The notes under the pieces: generated by a model
What the model saw: only the letters and a program-made list of their open reading frames with translations
The model's database searches: none
Told to the model about the DNA's origin: nothing
Shown here: piece after piece, positions 8,558 through 17,056 of the stretch
Numbering within the stretch: the first letter of the stretch is position 1
Layout: each line of letters opens with the position of its first letter
DNA from: Jeotgalicoccus saudimassiliensis
GTDB taxonomy: Bacteria; Bacillota; Bacilli; Staphylococcales; Salinicoccaceae
Direction: 5' to 3'
DNA length: 64,000 nucleotides
Assembly (NCBI RefSeq): GCF_000756715.1
Contig: NZ_CCSE01000001.1
Span: 1,890,001 to 1,954,000 of the forward strand
Program-made: the position numbers and the translations under genes

Positions 8558-9964
8558 ATGGAAAAAATAATTATGGATAAATTAAATGAAATTTTTAAGG
8601 AACGCTTACTGACTGAAGTGGATGACAGAGTTTCTTACAGCTACGACGCTTCATTTGGTCAGCACTTGCCGGACTTCGTTGTACAGGTATTAAGTTCCGA
8701 GGAAGTTCAGAAGACTGTTCAGATTGCTGATGAATTTGAAATTCCGATATATCCAAGAGGTGCAAGTACAAGCTTATCCGGCGGCCCGCTGCCGGTTCAT
8801 GGCGGTATAGTTATGGATTTCTCGCAGTGGACGCAGAAACTGGAGATTTATCCAGAAGACCTGATTATTAAAGTGAGCCCTGGTGTAAAGACCGGAGATA
8901 TTCATAAGCTAGCTGAACAGCATAACTTAATGTATGCTCCAGATCCGTCTTCATCTTCGATTTGCACTATTGGTGGAAACCTGGCTGAAAACGCCGGCGG
9001 ACCGAGAGGTGTAAAGTACGGTGTGACTAAGGATTATGTTATTGGTCTTGAAGTTGTTACTGCCGAAGGGAAACTGATTAAAACAGGCGGCAGCACCGTG
9101 AAGAACGTCACAGGATATGACTTAACGAAACTCCTGATCGGTTCTGAGGGAACTCTTGGAATTATTACTGAAGCGACATTACGGTTAATTCCCAAACCAC
9201 TGGATACGATGACAGCCATGGTTATCTTTGATGATTTATATACAGCGGGAAAGTCGATTTCCAAAATACTGACTGCCGGTGTAAGACCTTCAAAAATGGA
9301 AATTCTAGATCAAAACTCGATAAATAAAGTTGAAGACTACGCAGGATTAAACTTACCTAGAAGTGCGGCAGCAATCATTCTTGTTGAAGTAGACGGTGAC
9401 CCTGAGGTGCTGCCAAAAGAACTGGCTGTTATTAAAGAAGCATTAGAAGAAATTGGCGTGAAAAACATTCAGGTGGCAGAGAACAAGGAGCAGGAACAAA
9501 AGCTGTGGCAAGTGCGTAAGCTGGTTTCTCCTGCGATTGTAACCAGCGGATATACTAAAATTTCTGAAGATGCAACGGTACCGTTAAGCAAGATACCGGA
9601 TATGTTTAAGAAAATTGATGAGATAAAGAATAAGTATAATCTTAATATTGTTGTGTTCGGTCATGCAGGAGATGGTAATTTACATCCGACTATTAACACT
9701 AATATGAGAGATATAGAAGAAGTGAAAAATGTTGAATTTGCAGTAGAAGAAATATTCAATTACGCTATCGAACTTGGCGGTACACTGTCGGGTGAACATG
9801 GTATCGGAACGATGAAAAAAGCGTTTATGGTTAATGAAGTCGGAGAAGAAGGTCTCGCGTTTCAGAAAGCAATCAAGCAAGCCCTGGACCCTAAAAACAT
9901 ATTAAATCCAGGCAAAATATTTCCTGAAGAAGGAGAAAAAAGGTTAGTGTTGCGCAATGACTAA
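8558..9964 (+). CDS. glcD: FAD-linked 2-hydroxyacid dehydrogenase, GlcD family
   Basis: Flavoprotein of about 468 residues. The PCMH-type FAD-binding domain includes YPRGASTSLSGGPLPVHGG (about 65-83) and CTIGGNLAENAGGPRGVKYG. The C-terminal FAD-oxidase domain has the metal/substrate motif FGHAGDGNLHP and then GTLSGEHGIG. The family oxidises glycolate, D-lactate or D-2-hydroxyglutarate and passes electrons to an Fe-S partner. AGGTGG at 8547-8552 favours ATG 8558 over GTG 8549. The next gene, a GlcF homologue, overlaps the 3' end. The neighbouring L-2-hydroxyglutarate oxidase suggests that this enzyme handles the D-isomer, but glycolate or D-lactate remains possible. Confidence 0.85.
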   Translation: MEKIIMDKLNEIFKERLLTEVDDRVSYSYDASFGQHLPDFVVQVLSSEEVQKTVQIADEFEIPIYPRGASTSLSGGPLPVHGGIVMDFSQWTQKLEIYPEDLIIKVSPGVKTGDIHKLAEQHNLMYAPDPSSSSICTIGGNLAENAGGPRGVKYGVTKDYVIGLEVVTAEGKLIKTGGSTVKNVTGYDLTKLLIGSEGTLGIITEATLRLIPKPLDTMTAMVIFDDLYTAGKSISKILTAGVRPSKMEILDQNSINKVEDYAGLNLPRSAAAIILVEVDGDPEVLPKELAVIKEALEEIGVKNIQVAENKEQEQKLWQVRKLVSPAIVTSGYTKISEDATVPLSKIPDMFKKIDEIKNKYNLNIVVFGHAGDGNLHPTINTNMRDIEEVKNVEFAVEEIFNYAIELGGTLSGEHGIGTMKKAFMVNEVGEEGLAFQKAIKQALDPKNILNPGKIFPEEGEKRLVLRND

Positions 9965-11231
9965 TGCATTATTGAATAAACTGGATATTGAAGCCACATA
10001 TGACTGTGTCCAATGCGGCTACTGTCTGCCGGTCTGTCCGACATATATAGCATTTAAAAAAGAGAAACACTCACCGAGAGGCAGAATTAATCTTGTTCAA
10101 ATGGCAGCAAAAGGCAAAATCACTATTGAAGATATGCAGGAAGGCATAGATCTTTGTTTAGGCTGCAGGGCCTGTGAAACTGTCTGTCCTACTAATGTGA
10201 GATATGGGGACATACTGATGTCTGCTGTGGAAGTATTAAAAGAAAATAAAGACATGGGCATCATAGAAAAGGTTAATCGCACAGCAGCTTTTAAATTTGC
10301 TTTGAAAAATAAAAGTGTCCTGAGAATTATGAACAAGGGACTCTATGCGTATCAGGTATCGGGAATGCAGAAAGTAGTTAAAAATAACAATCTGCTTAAA
10401 CCGATTAAAAAATTTAACCAGATGAATAAAGCGATGCCGGATGTAATTTTGAGTAAAAGAATTACCCGGAGTATCAATCCATTCCGACGCAATGATTTAT
10501 CAATCGGTTTTTTTCAGGGATGCATCATGGACTCATTTTTTGCGAATATTAACGAACTTGCCATCAAGATTATGAAGAAACACTATGTACAGGTAACAAA
10601 TATACCGAAACAAGGTTGCTGTGGTGCGCTCCAGCATCACGCAGGTGAAACAGCACAAACAGTAGAGCTTGCTATGAAAAATATTGCTGCATACGAGAAG
10701 TATGACTTCGATTATATCGTTAACACTATCGGCGGGTGCGGCGCGACTTTAAAAGAGTACGATAAATTGTTTGAAGCGGGAACAGATTGGCATAAACGTG
10801 CTGTTGAATTTACGAATAAAGTCAGAGATATCTCACAGATAATGTCATTAATTGATTTGGATTTAGTGAATGAAATCGATAAGAATGCAGTATATCAGCC
10901 GTCATGTCATCTGGAAAATGTCCAGAAAGTATTCAATGATCCGTTAAAATTGATTAACAGAATTCCTGGATTAAATTACATAGAGATGCCTGAAAAATCT
11001 TTATGCTGCGGATCTGCAGGGATATATAATATTCTGCATTTCGAAGAATCGATGCAGATACTGGATATGAAAATGAAGAACGTAAAATCGTCAAAACCAA
11101 ATTTGATTATCACTTCCAACCCGGGCTGTCATATTCAGATGCAGCTGGGTGTTGAGCGTGAAGGTTTAAGTAATGAAATCGCAGTGAAACATATTGTTGA
11201 AGTCATTGCAGAAGCATGCGAGGTGGAATAA
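9957..11231 (+). CDS. glcF: GlcF-like iron-sulfur subunit of 2-hydroxyacid dehydrogenase
   Basis: Fe-S electron-transfer protein of 424 residues. Two [4Fe-4S] motifs are visible: CVQCGYCLPVCP (about residues 18-29) and CLGCRACETVCP (about 71-82). Two cysteine-rich CCG domains follow, with GCCGALQHHAG near 222 and LCCGSAGIYN near 350. In the family it takes electrons from the GlcD flavoprotein to the quinone pool at the membrane. The ATG overlaps the glcD stop by 8 bases, indicating translational coupling. The product is full length. Confidence 0.88.
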   Translation: MTNALLNKLDIEATYDCVQCGYCLPVCPTYIAFKKEKHSPRGRINLVQMAAKGKITIEDMQEGIDLCLGCRACETVCPTNVRYGDILMSAVEVLKENKDMGIIEKVNRTAAFKFALKNKSVLRIMNKGLYAYQVSGMQKVVKNNNLLKPIKKFNQMNKAMPDVILSKRITRSINPFRRNDLSIGFFQGCIMDSFFANINELAIKIMKKHYVQVTNIPKQGCCGALQHHAGETAQTVELAMKNIAAYEKYDFDYIVNTIGGCGATLKEYDKLFEAGTDWHKRAVEFTNKVRDISQIMSLIDLDLVNEIDKNAVYQPSCHLENVQKVFNDPLKLINRIPGLNYIEMPEKSLCCGSAGIYNILHFEESMQILDMKMKNVKSSKPNLIITSNPGCHIQMQLGVEREGLSNEIAVKHIVEVIAEACEVE

Positions 11232-12428
11232 GTGAAAGCAGATATTTTAATTGTAGGGGCAGGAATCATCGGTTTAAGCACGGCATATCAATTGTCTGAA
11301 ATAAACCCTGATAAAAAAATTGTTGTGCTCGATAAAGAATCGAGAGCTGCCGAACATCAGACAGGACATAACAGCGGAGTAATACACTCCGGTATTTATT
11401 ACCGGCCGGGGTCTTATAAAGCGGAATTTGCGAAAAACGGTTCGGCGTCAATGATAGAGTTTTGTAAAACACATAATATAGAGTACAACCAGTGCGGAAA
11501 AGTAATCGTTGCGACTGAGGAAGAAGAAATCGAGCGTATGCGTAATTTATACGAACGAGGTCTGGAAAACGGTTTGGACGTTACACTGTTGGACGGAGAA
11601 GAGGTACGTAAAATTGAACCGTACGTTAATACTGTTGGTGGAATTCGTGTGAAGAATACAGGAATTGTTAATTTCCGTGAAGTCACTGAAAAATATGGAG
11701 AACTGTTTGTAAATAACGGTGGGGAAATTCATTACAATAATAAAGTTGAAGCGATAAAAAATAATGAAGATACGATTGAAGTGACGACGAACAAAACAAT
11801 TTATGAAGTGGGCTACCTGGTTAACTGTGCAGGTCTGTACAGTGACAAACTAGCTAAGTTGAGCGGGATTGATACTGACGTTAAGATTATCCCTTTCAGA
11901 GGAGAGTACTTTAAGCTGAATGAAGATGTGAAGAAGTACGTTAAAACATTAATATATCCTGTTCCGAATCCCGAACTGCCGTTCCTCGGAGTGCATTTTA
12001 CAAATATGATTGGTGGGGGAGTGGATGTCGGACCGAACGCGGTGCTTGGATTTAAGAAAGAAGCCTATAAAAAAATAGGTTTTGATAAATCAGAGACGCT
12101 GGAGATCTTAACATTCCCTGGACTTTACCGTATGGGATTAAAAAATGTTAAAGAAGCAATCGGTGAATACTACAGATCATTCAATAAGAAAGCATTTGTT
12201 AAAGCGGCGCGCAAATTAATTCCGCTTATTAAAGCAGAGGATATTACGCCTATGGAAGCAGGAGTCAGAGCGCAGGCGATGAAACCGGACGGCACGCTGC
12301 TGGATGATTTTTACTTTGAAGAAAATGACCGCAGCATACATGTGTTGAATGCACCGTCACCTGCGGCAACATGTTCTATTGAAATCGGTAAGGAAATTGC
12401 GCGGAGATTTAATGATAAATTTAATTAA
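11232..12428 (+). CDS. lhgO: L-2-hydroxyglutarate oxidase (LhgO-like FAD oxidoreductase)
   Basis: DAO-family flavoprotein of 398 residues that oxidises L-2-hydroxyglutarate to 2-oxoglutarate in characterised members. The N-terminal Rossmann motif is VGAGIIGLSTAYQL (about 7-20). The family-typical HNSGVIHSGIYYRPGS lies at about 46-61. The second FAD region is LVNCAGLYSDKLA, and ITPMEAGVRAQAM is near the C-terminus. The start is GTG 11232 directly after the glcF stop, with GAGGTGG upstream. It is the last gene of the operon, before a strong terminator. Another alpha-hydroxy acid substrate cannot be excluded. Confidence 0.85.
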   Translation: MKADILIVGAGIIGLSTAYQLSEINPDKKIVVLDKESRAAEHQTGHNSGVIHSGIYYRPGSYKAEFAKNGSASMIEFCKTHNIEYNQCGKVIVATEEEEIERMRNLYERGLENGLDVTLLDGEEVRKIEPYVNTVGGIRVKNTGIVNFREVTEKYGELFVNNGGEIHYNNKVEAIKNNEDTIEVTTNKTIYEVGYLVNCAGLYSDKLAKLSGIDTDVKIIPFRGEYFKLNEDVKKYVKTLIYPVPNPELPFLGVHFTNMIGGGVDVGPNAVLGFKKEAYKKIGFDKSETLEILTFPGLYRMGLKNVKEAIGEYYRSFNKKAFVKAARKLIPLIKAEDITPMEAGVRAQAMKPDGTLLDDFYFEENDRSIHVLNAPSPAATCSIEIGKEIARRFNDKFN

Positions 12429-12429
12429 A

Positions 12430-12486
12430 AAGAACGCATGAAACCTGTTATGAGTATAGGGTTTCATGCGTTCTTGCTTGTTTTGG
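12430..12486 (+). terminator. Rho-independent terminator of the TAXI/2-hydroxyacid operon
   Basis: AAGAACGCATGAAACC pairs perfectly with a 16-base arm ending at 12474 and is followed by TTGCTTGTTTTGG. Confidence 0.85.
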
Positions 12487-12491
12487 GTAGA

Positions 12492-12569
12492 ATTGCGCGC
12501 CGCTGAGAATCCACGGTGGCGCGCAATGTATGTTTCTGTGCCGTCGAAAACTCATGGTGGCGCGCAACG
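12492..12569. repeat. 41-bp-period intergenic repeat (two-unit hairpin array, array 1)
   Basis: GGTGGCGCGCAA occurs at 12515 and again at 12556, exactly 41 bases apart. The first copy pairs with an upstream ATTGCGCGCC (12492-12501) to form a hairpin. A degenerate left half (GCCG..GAAAACTCA versus GCCG..GAGAATCCA) repeats as well. It lies between the terminators of two converging genes. Confidence 0.7.
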
Positions 12570-12573
12570 CATC

Positions 12574-12608
12574 AAAAAAGGTTCGCCGGCATGTACCGGT
12601 GAACCTTT
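12574..12608 (-). terminator. Rho-independent terminator of patA
   Basis: On the reverse strand, AAAGGTTC-ACCGG pairs with CCGG-CGAACCTTT around the loop TACATG and is followed by TTTTTTGAT. Confidence 0.8.
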
Positions 12609-12617
12609 CTCTCTTTT

Positions 12618-13769
12618 CTAACTTATACTTTTAACAAATGCTTCCAGTCTGTCCATGCCTTCTTTAAGCGTGTCGATTGAGCTCGCGAAAGAGATGCGGA
12701 TATGGCCTTTGCCGTGTTCTGAGAATGCTGATCCCGGAACGACTGCGATATGTTGTTCTTTCAGTAATGCTGTTGCGAAGTCCCAGTCATCCATTCCCGT
12801 AAATGCAATATTAGGGAATATATAAAAGGCGCCGCCCGGTTTTTCCACTGTACAGCCCATCTTAATAAGGCGGTCGTAAACGTAGTCCCGGCGTTTTAAG
12901 TATGCTTCATTCATCACTTTCGGGAAGTCTTTGGCATTCGTTAACGCTTCAAGTGCCGCGTATTGGCTTGGTACCGCAGCACAGATTGAGTTATTCAAAT
13001 GCACTTTTAATATTTCATCGCTCAAGTGTCTCGGCGATAATGTATAGCCGACTCTCCATCCCGTCATCGAATGTGATTTCGACACACCGTGAATGAGTAT
13101 TGTTTTATCGCGGATATTTTCTTTGCTGCCGAACGAAATGTGTTTATTTTCATAAACATTTTCGCTGTATATTTCATCGCTGATCAGGAATAAGTCCTTG
13201 CTGCTGATGTATTCAGCAATCGCGTCGACGTCTTCTTCCGATAAAGATGCGCCTGTCGGATTCGAAGGGTAGTTTAAAAGAACAGCTTTAGTGTTATTAG
13301 TAACTAGAGCATCTAATTTCTCAATATTCGGAACGAAGTTTGTATCGCTGACATCGAGATATTTCACAACGCCGCCGTTCAGCTCGATTAATGATTCATA
13401 TGCAGGATATGCAGGTGCGGTAATAATGACTTCATCACCTTCCGTTAATATCGTGCGGAGTACTGAATCGAGTGCTTCACTGGCACCGTTTGTAATAACG
13501 ACTTCATCAGCAGTGTAGTGAGCGTTATACTTATCTGCAAAAAAATCTGCTGCCGCCTGCCGCAGTTCGACGATGCCGGCGTTTAATGAGTAGCCGGTTT
13601 TATTATTATTAATCGCAGTAATTGCCGCGTTTTTAACACTTTCAGGTGTAGGGAAGTCGGGCTGGCCAATTGTTAAATTGACACCGTCTTCAAACAGCTG
13701 AACCTGATTTGAAAATACTCTGATTCCGGGTATTGATAGTGCGGTTGCACGCGGATTTAATTCTGGCAT
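12618..13769 (-). CDS. patA: PLP-dependent aminotransferase, PatA-like
   Basis: Class I/II fold-type I aminotransferase of about 383 residues. It closely resembles Bacillus PatA, the N-acetyl-L,L-diaminopimelate aminotransferase of lysine/cell-wall synthesis, from the N-terminal NPRATALSIPGIRVFSN onward. The PLP lysine is in SKSHSMTGWR (Lys231). YPSNPTG (about 167) and SDEIYSE (about 197) are the cofactor-contact motifs. GTG 13778 is possible, but AGGAG with 8-base spacing favours ATG 13769. It stands alone on the reverse strand, divergent from the DctP gene. A general aromatic aminotransferase is an alternative. Confidence 0.82.
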   Translation of the reverse strand: MPELNPRATALSIPGIRVFSNQVQLFEDGVNLTIGQPDFPTPESVKNAAITAINNNKTGYSLNAGIVELRQAAADFFADKYNAHYTADEVVITNGASEALDSVLRTILTEGDEVIITAPAYPAYESLIELNGGVVKYLDVSDTNFVPNIEKLDALVTNNTKAVLLNYPSNPTGASLSEEDVDAIAEYISSKDLFLISDEIYSENVYENKHISFGSKENIRDKTILIHGVSKSHSMTGWRVGYTLSPRHLSDEILKVHLNNSICAAVPSQYAALEALTNAKDFPKVMNEAYLKRRDYVYDRLIKMGCTVEKPGGAFYIFPNIAFTGMDDWDFATALLKEQHIAVVPGSAFSEHGKGHIRISFASSIDTLKEGMDRLEAFVKSIS

Positions 13770-13825
13770 GTATTTCACTCCTGTATTAAGCTAGTCTTCT
13801 TATTATAGAATTTTCAGTCAATAGA

Positions 13826-13853
13826 TTGCAAATCGAATTCATATTTGTATAAT
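13826..13853 (+). promoter_or_regulatory. Promoter of the DctPQM operon
   Basis: TTGCAA (13826-13831), a 16-base spacer and a perfect TATAAT (13848-13853) lie 50 bases before the binding-protein gene. Confidence 0.6.
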
Positions 13854-13904
13854 ATTACATTATAATTTATAATTATAAAAAAACGAAGGGGAGCTGACAG
13901 CGTC

Positions 13905-14906
13905 TTGAAAAAATATACGTTATTAATCAGCATTTTATCGTTTTTACTGGTACTCAGCGCATGCAGCAATGAAGATGAAAGTGTGACATTACAGTTTGGA
14001 CATGCTTTGCCGCCGGATACGAATCAGGCAATCAAGATTAATGAAATGGCCGAAGCGGTGGAAAAACAGACTGACGGCAGAGTGAGGTTTGAAATATATC
14101 CTAACTCGCAGCTCGGCAGTGAAACTGAAATGCTCCAGCAGCTGGATGTCGGTGCAATGAACGGGCTTGCAATCATGGTCGGTTCGATGCAGACGATGGA
14201 TATGAGACTCGCAATTGAGGATCTGCCTTATATGTGGCCGGACGCCGAAGCGGCACGTGATGCATATGATGGTGAATTTGGAGATTACATAGCAGATATT
14301 GCAGGGGAGTACGGCATGCACACGGCGGGATATTTGGAATGGGGATTCCGCCATGTGACGAATAACAAAGGACCGATTGTGCAGCCGGAAGATTTAAAAG
14401 GAACGAATATCAGGGTCGCTGAAACGGCACTCCGTGTAGATACGTTTGAACAGGTGGGTGCATTGCCGACAGTTATGGCGTTCAGTGAAGTATACGGCGC
14501 CTTGCAGCAGGGTGCGCTCGATGCGCAGGAAAACCCGCTCGCGAATATCGTTGCCCCGCGTTTTAATGAGGTGCAGGATTACTTATCGCTTACCGGACAT
14601 TTTTATAATACTGTGATGCTTGTGTTCGACGGTGAGACTTGGGAGAAAATCGGTCCCGAAGATCAGCAGATTATTACAGACGAAATCGATAAAATTTCCA
14701 AAGAAGTGCAAATGGCAAACGACGATACTGAATCGGAACATATAGAATTCCTTGCCGAAAATGGTATGAAAGTGAACGATGATGTGGATAAGGAAGCATT
14801 CAGAGAAGCGATGATGCCGGTTTATGCACAATGGGAAGAAGACGTGTTCGGTAAAGAAATGATGGATATGTACCGCAGAAATTCCGGATGGGAGGAGGAA
14901 CAGTAA
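13905..14906 (+). CDS. dctP: TRAP transporter solute-binding lipoprotein, DctP family
   Basis: Extracytoplasmic receptor of 333 residues. A lipoprotein signal ends in LSAC (Cys20), and the mature protein begins with VTLQFGHALPPD, the usual DctP opening. The conserved Arg for substrate carboxylates is in NIRVAE (about residue 168), and GALQQGALDAQENPL is the family's signature helix. The start is TTG 13905, since no ATG lies after the SD AAGGGGAG. The ligand is presumably an organic acid; the downstream MhpD-like hydratase hints at an unsaturated keto acid or its precursor (inference). Confidence 0.9.
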   Translation: MKKYTLLISILSFLLVLSACSNEDESVTLQFGHALPPDTNQAIKINEMAEAVEKQTDGRVRFEIYPNSQLGSETEMLQQLDVGAMNGLAIMVGSMQTMDMRLAIEDLPYMWPDAEAARDAYDGEFGDYIADIAGEYGMHTAGYLEWGFRHVTNNKGPIVQPEDLKGTNIRVAETALRVDTFEQVGALPTVMAFSEVYGALQQGALDAQENPLANIVAPRFNEVQDYLSLTGHFYNTVMLVFDGETWEKIGPEDQQIITDEIDKISKEVQMANDDTESEHIEFLAENGMKVNDDVDKEAFREAMMPVYAQWEEDVFGKEMMDMYRRNSGWEEEQ

Positions 14907-14907
14907 T

Positions 14908-15369
14908 ATGACAAAAGCATTGGTGAAAACCTTATATATTGCATGTGCAGTCGTCATTGCACTGCTCACTTTAATCGTGCTGACTCAGGTCGTATCGAGA
15001 TTTTTTGATTACTCCATGCCGGGAACAGAAGAGCTGTCCCGTCTCCTTGTAGTCTGGATGACATTCCTCGGAATGAGCGTTGCTGTTTATGAACGCGGGC
15101 ATCTCGCAGTTAACTTTTTTGTTAAACGTGCCGGCGATAAACTCCGTCCGTATATCTATTTAACAGTGAATATACTGCTCGGGCTGTTTTTCCTGGTGCT
15201 GACAGTGTACGGATTTATATTCTCGTATCAATCACTGGATTTTACATCATCCACACTGCAGCTGCCGATGACGGTGTTTTATCTTGCGGTGCCGGTCAGC
15301 AGTCTCTTATCGCTTTACTTTTTAATATTAAATGCCTGGAAACCCCAGAATGAAAGTGAGGCGGTATAA
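14908..15369 (+). CDS. dctQ: TRAP transporter small permease, DctQ
   Basis: Small membrane subunit of 153 residues with four hydrophobic helices. It carries the DctQ motif region PGTEELSRLLVVWMTFLG around residues 38-55. The ATG follows the dctP stop by one base, and the stop shares a base with the dctM start (TAATG), so all three TRAP subunits are translationally coupled. It pairs with DctM in the membrane. Confidence 0.9.
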   Translation: MTKALVKTLYIACAVVIALLTLIVLTQVVSRFFDYSMPGTEELSRLLVVWMTFLGMSVAVYERGHLAVNFFVKRAGDKLRPYIYLTVNILLGLFFLVLTVYGFIFSYQSLDFTSSTLQLPMTVFYLAVPVSSLLSLYFLILNAWKPQNESEAV

Positions 15370-16652
15370 TGCTCGCCATCAGTATGCTTATTTTATTTTT
15401 TGTGCTGTTGTTTCTTGGAATGCCGATCGCCTTTGTTATCGGGATTGTCGGACTGATTATGCTTATTCTGGGCGGTGTGCCGCTTGAAATTATTATTCAG
15501 CGCGCCTTTGCCGGAGTGAACAACTTTTCATATTTAGCGATTCCATTATTTATTCTCGCAGGGGATATTATGGGGAAAGGCGGTCTGACGAAACGTTTAA
15601 TGGCGTTTGCGAATGCCTTCGTCGGCAAACTGTCAGGCGGCACTGCTATTACGACGGTTGTCACTTCAGCACTGTTCGGAGCGGTTTCCGGTTCAACAGT
15701 CGCGACAACTTATGCGGTCGGTTCGGTGCTTGTGCCGAGACTGAAAGAAGAGAAATACTCGAACTCATTTATAGCGAGTATTATCGGACCGGCCGGCGTG
15801 CTCGGGCTGATTATTCCGCCGAGTATCACGATGGTTATTTTAGGAATTACCGCGAACATTTCAATTGGAGATTTATTCTTCGCCGGAATTATACCAGGTG
15901 TGCTGCTGACGCTCGCCTTATGTATTTACGTCTGGTATATGAGTAAGAAAAAAGGATTCGGTGAGGTACGGACAGAATCGATTTCAGGCAAGGAATTATG
16001 GAAAGTAACGAGAGAGGCATTCTTCCCGCTCCTGACGCCGGTATTTATTTTAGGCAGTATCTTCTCAGGATATGCGACAGCGACCGAAGCTGCTGTTATC
16101 GCAGTGGTTTACGGCTTTATTTTATCGCTGTTCTATAAAGAACTGAACTGGACTAAGATAAAGGAAATTATGGCGGGTTCAGCAATTACATCAGCGACTA
16201 TTTTAATTATTATATCCATGGCGAATGTCTTTACATATGTACTGACAATTAATCATATACCGGATGCTGTGTCAGGCTTCTTTCTGAACTTCGCTGATTC
16301 ACCGCTTGTCTTCCTTCTCGTTGTATCTCTGATATTGTTAATATTAGGAATGCTGACAGAAGTAACGTCACTGATTGTCCTGTTAACACCAATCTTTATG
16401 CCGATCGCGATGGAGTTCGGTATTGATCCGATTCACTTCGGCATGGTGATGATTATGAACTTTGCACTGGCGAACATTACGCCGCCGGTCGGACTCTCAT
16501 TAATTGCCGGGGCATCTGTAACCGATAGAAAGATGGGCATTGAAGAAACACTTCCGTACATTTTACACGTGCTGCTAATTGTAGCGATTATGGTGGTGCT
16601 GATTATATTCGTGCCGTCCATCTCGACGTTCCTACCAAACTTACTTAAATAA
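15369..16652 (+). CDS. dctM: TRAP transporter large permease, DctM
   Basis: Membrane subunit of 427 residues with about 12 hydrophobic helices, the size expected for DctM. Conserved parts include FAGVNNFSYLAIPLFILAG (about 44-62), SALFGAVSGSTVATTYAVGS (about 98-117), GLIIPPSITMV (about 144) and the C-terminal NITPPVGLSL. It carries the ion-coupled transport path for the substrate delivered by the DctP protein. Confidence 0.92.
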   Translation: MLAISMLILFFVLLFLGMPIAFVIGIVGLIMLILGGVPLEIIIQRAFAGVNNFSYLAIPLFILAGDIMGKGGLTKRLMAFANAFVGKLSGGTAITTVVTSALFGAVSGSTVATTYAVGSVLVPRLKEEKYSNSFIASIIGPAGVLGLIIPPSITMVILGITANISIGDLFFAGIIPGVLLTLALCIYVWYMSKKKGFGEVRTESISGKELWKVTREAFFPLLTPVFILGSIFSGYATATEAAVIAVVYGFILSLFYKELNWTKIKEIMAGSAITSATILIIISMANVFTYVLTINHIPDAVSGFFLNFADSPLVFLLVVSLILLILGMLTEVTSLIVLLTPIFMPIAMEFGIDPIHFGMVMIMNFALANITPPVGLSLIAGASVTDRKMGIEETLPYILHVLLIVAIMVVLIIFVPSISTFLPNLLK

Positions 16653-16665
16653 AGGGGCAGATTAA

Positions 16666-17001
16666 ATGATTATCAATCCGGAAGAAACTATCGAGTTAAA
16701 GAACAGATTTGATGGTAAAGGAAGTATTTTTTCGACGTCTTATATTAAAGAAGATGACTTTGAAGGAATCCGCAAAGTACTGGAAATTGAACTTGAGCCT
16801 CACGCATCAATCGGCTATCACCAGCATATCGATGAGGGCGAAATTTATCATATAATAGAAGGTAAGGGTGAATTTCAGGATTCGGATGGTACGTTTAAAC
16901 CTGTATCAAAAGGCGACTGCTGTGTTATTACGAAAGGCCAGTCACACGGTTTAGTGAATACAGAAGATAAACCTCTCAAAATAGTTGCAATTATATTTTA
17001 G
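16666..17001 (+). CDS. Small cupin-domain protein
   Basis: Single-domain cupin of 111 residues. Cupin motif 1 is seen as GYHQHIDEGEIYHIIEGKGEF (about residues 47-67), with metal ligands His50, His52 and Glu56 (or nearby), and motif 2 as GQSHGLVN (about residue 91). Such proteins act as isomerases, dioxygenases or regulators on small organic acids. It follows dctM by 13 bases with SD AAAGGGG and is therefore probably part of the same operon. Confidence 0.8.
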   Translation: MIINPEETIELKNRFDGKGSIFSTSYIKEDDFEGIRKVLEIELEPHASIGYHQHIDEGEIYHIIEGKGEFQDSDGTFKPVSKGDCCVITKGQSHGLVNTEDKPLKIVAIIF

Positions 17002-17008
17002 AATTGCG

Positions 17009-17045
17009 TGAATATTATGATATATTTATTGTATTGTAATATTCA
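17009..17045 (+). promoter_or_regulatory. Perfect inverted repeat before the hydratase gene
   Basis: TGAATATTA (17009-17017) and TAATATTCA (17037-17045) are perfect 9-base inverted copies with a 19-base AT-rich spacer. They end just before the SD AGGAGGGG. This could be an operator or a 5' hairpin affecting translation of the hydratase. Confidence 0.4.
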
Positions 17046-17056
17046 GGAGGGGTAGC

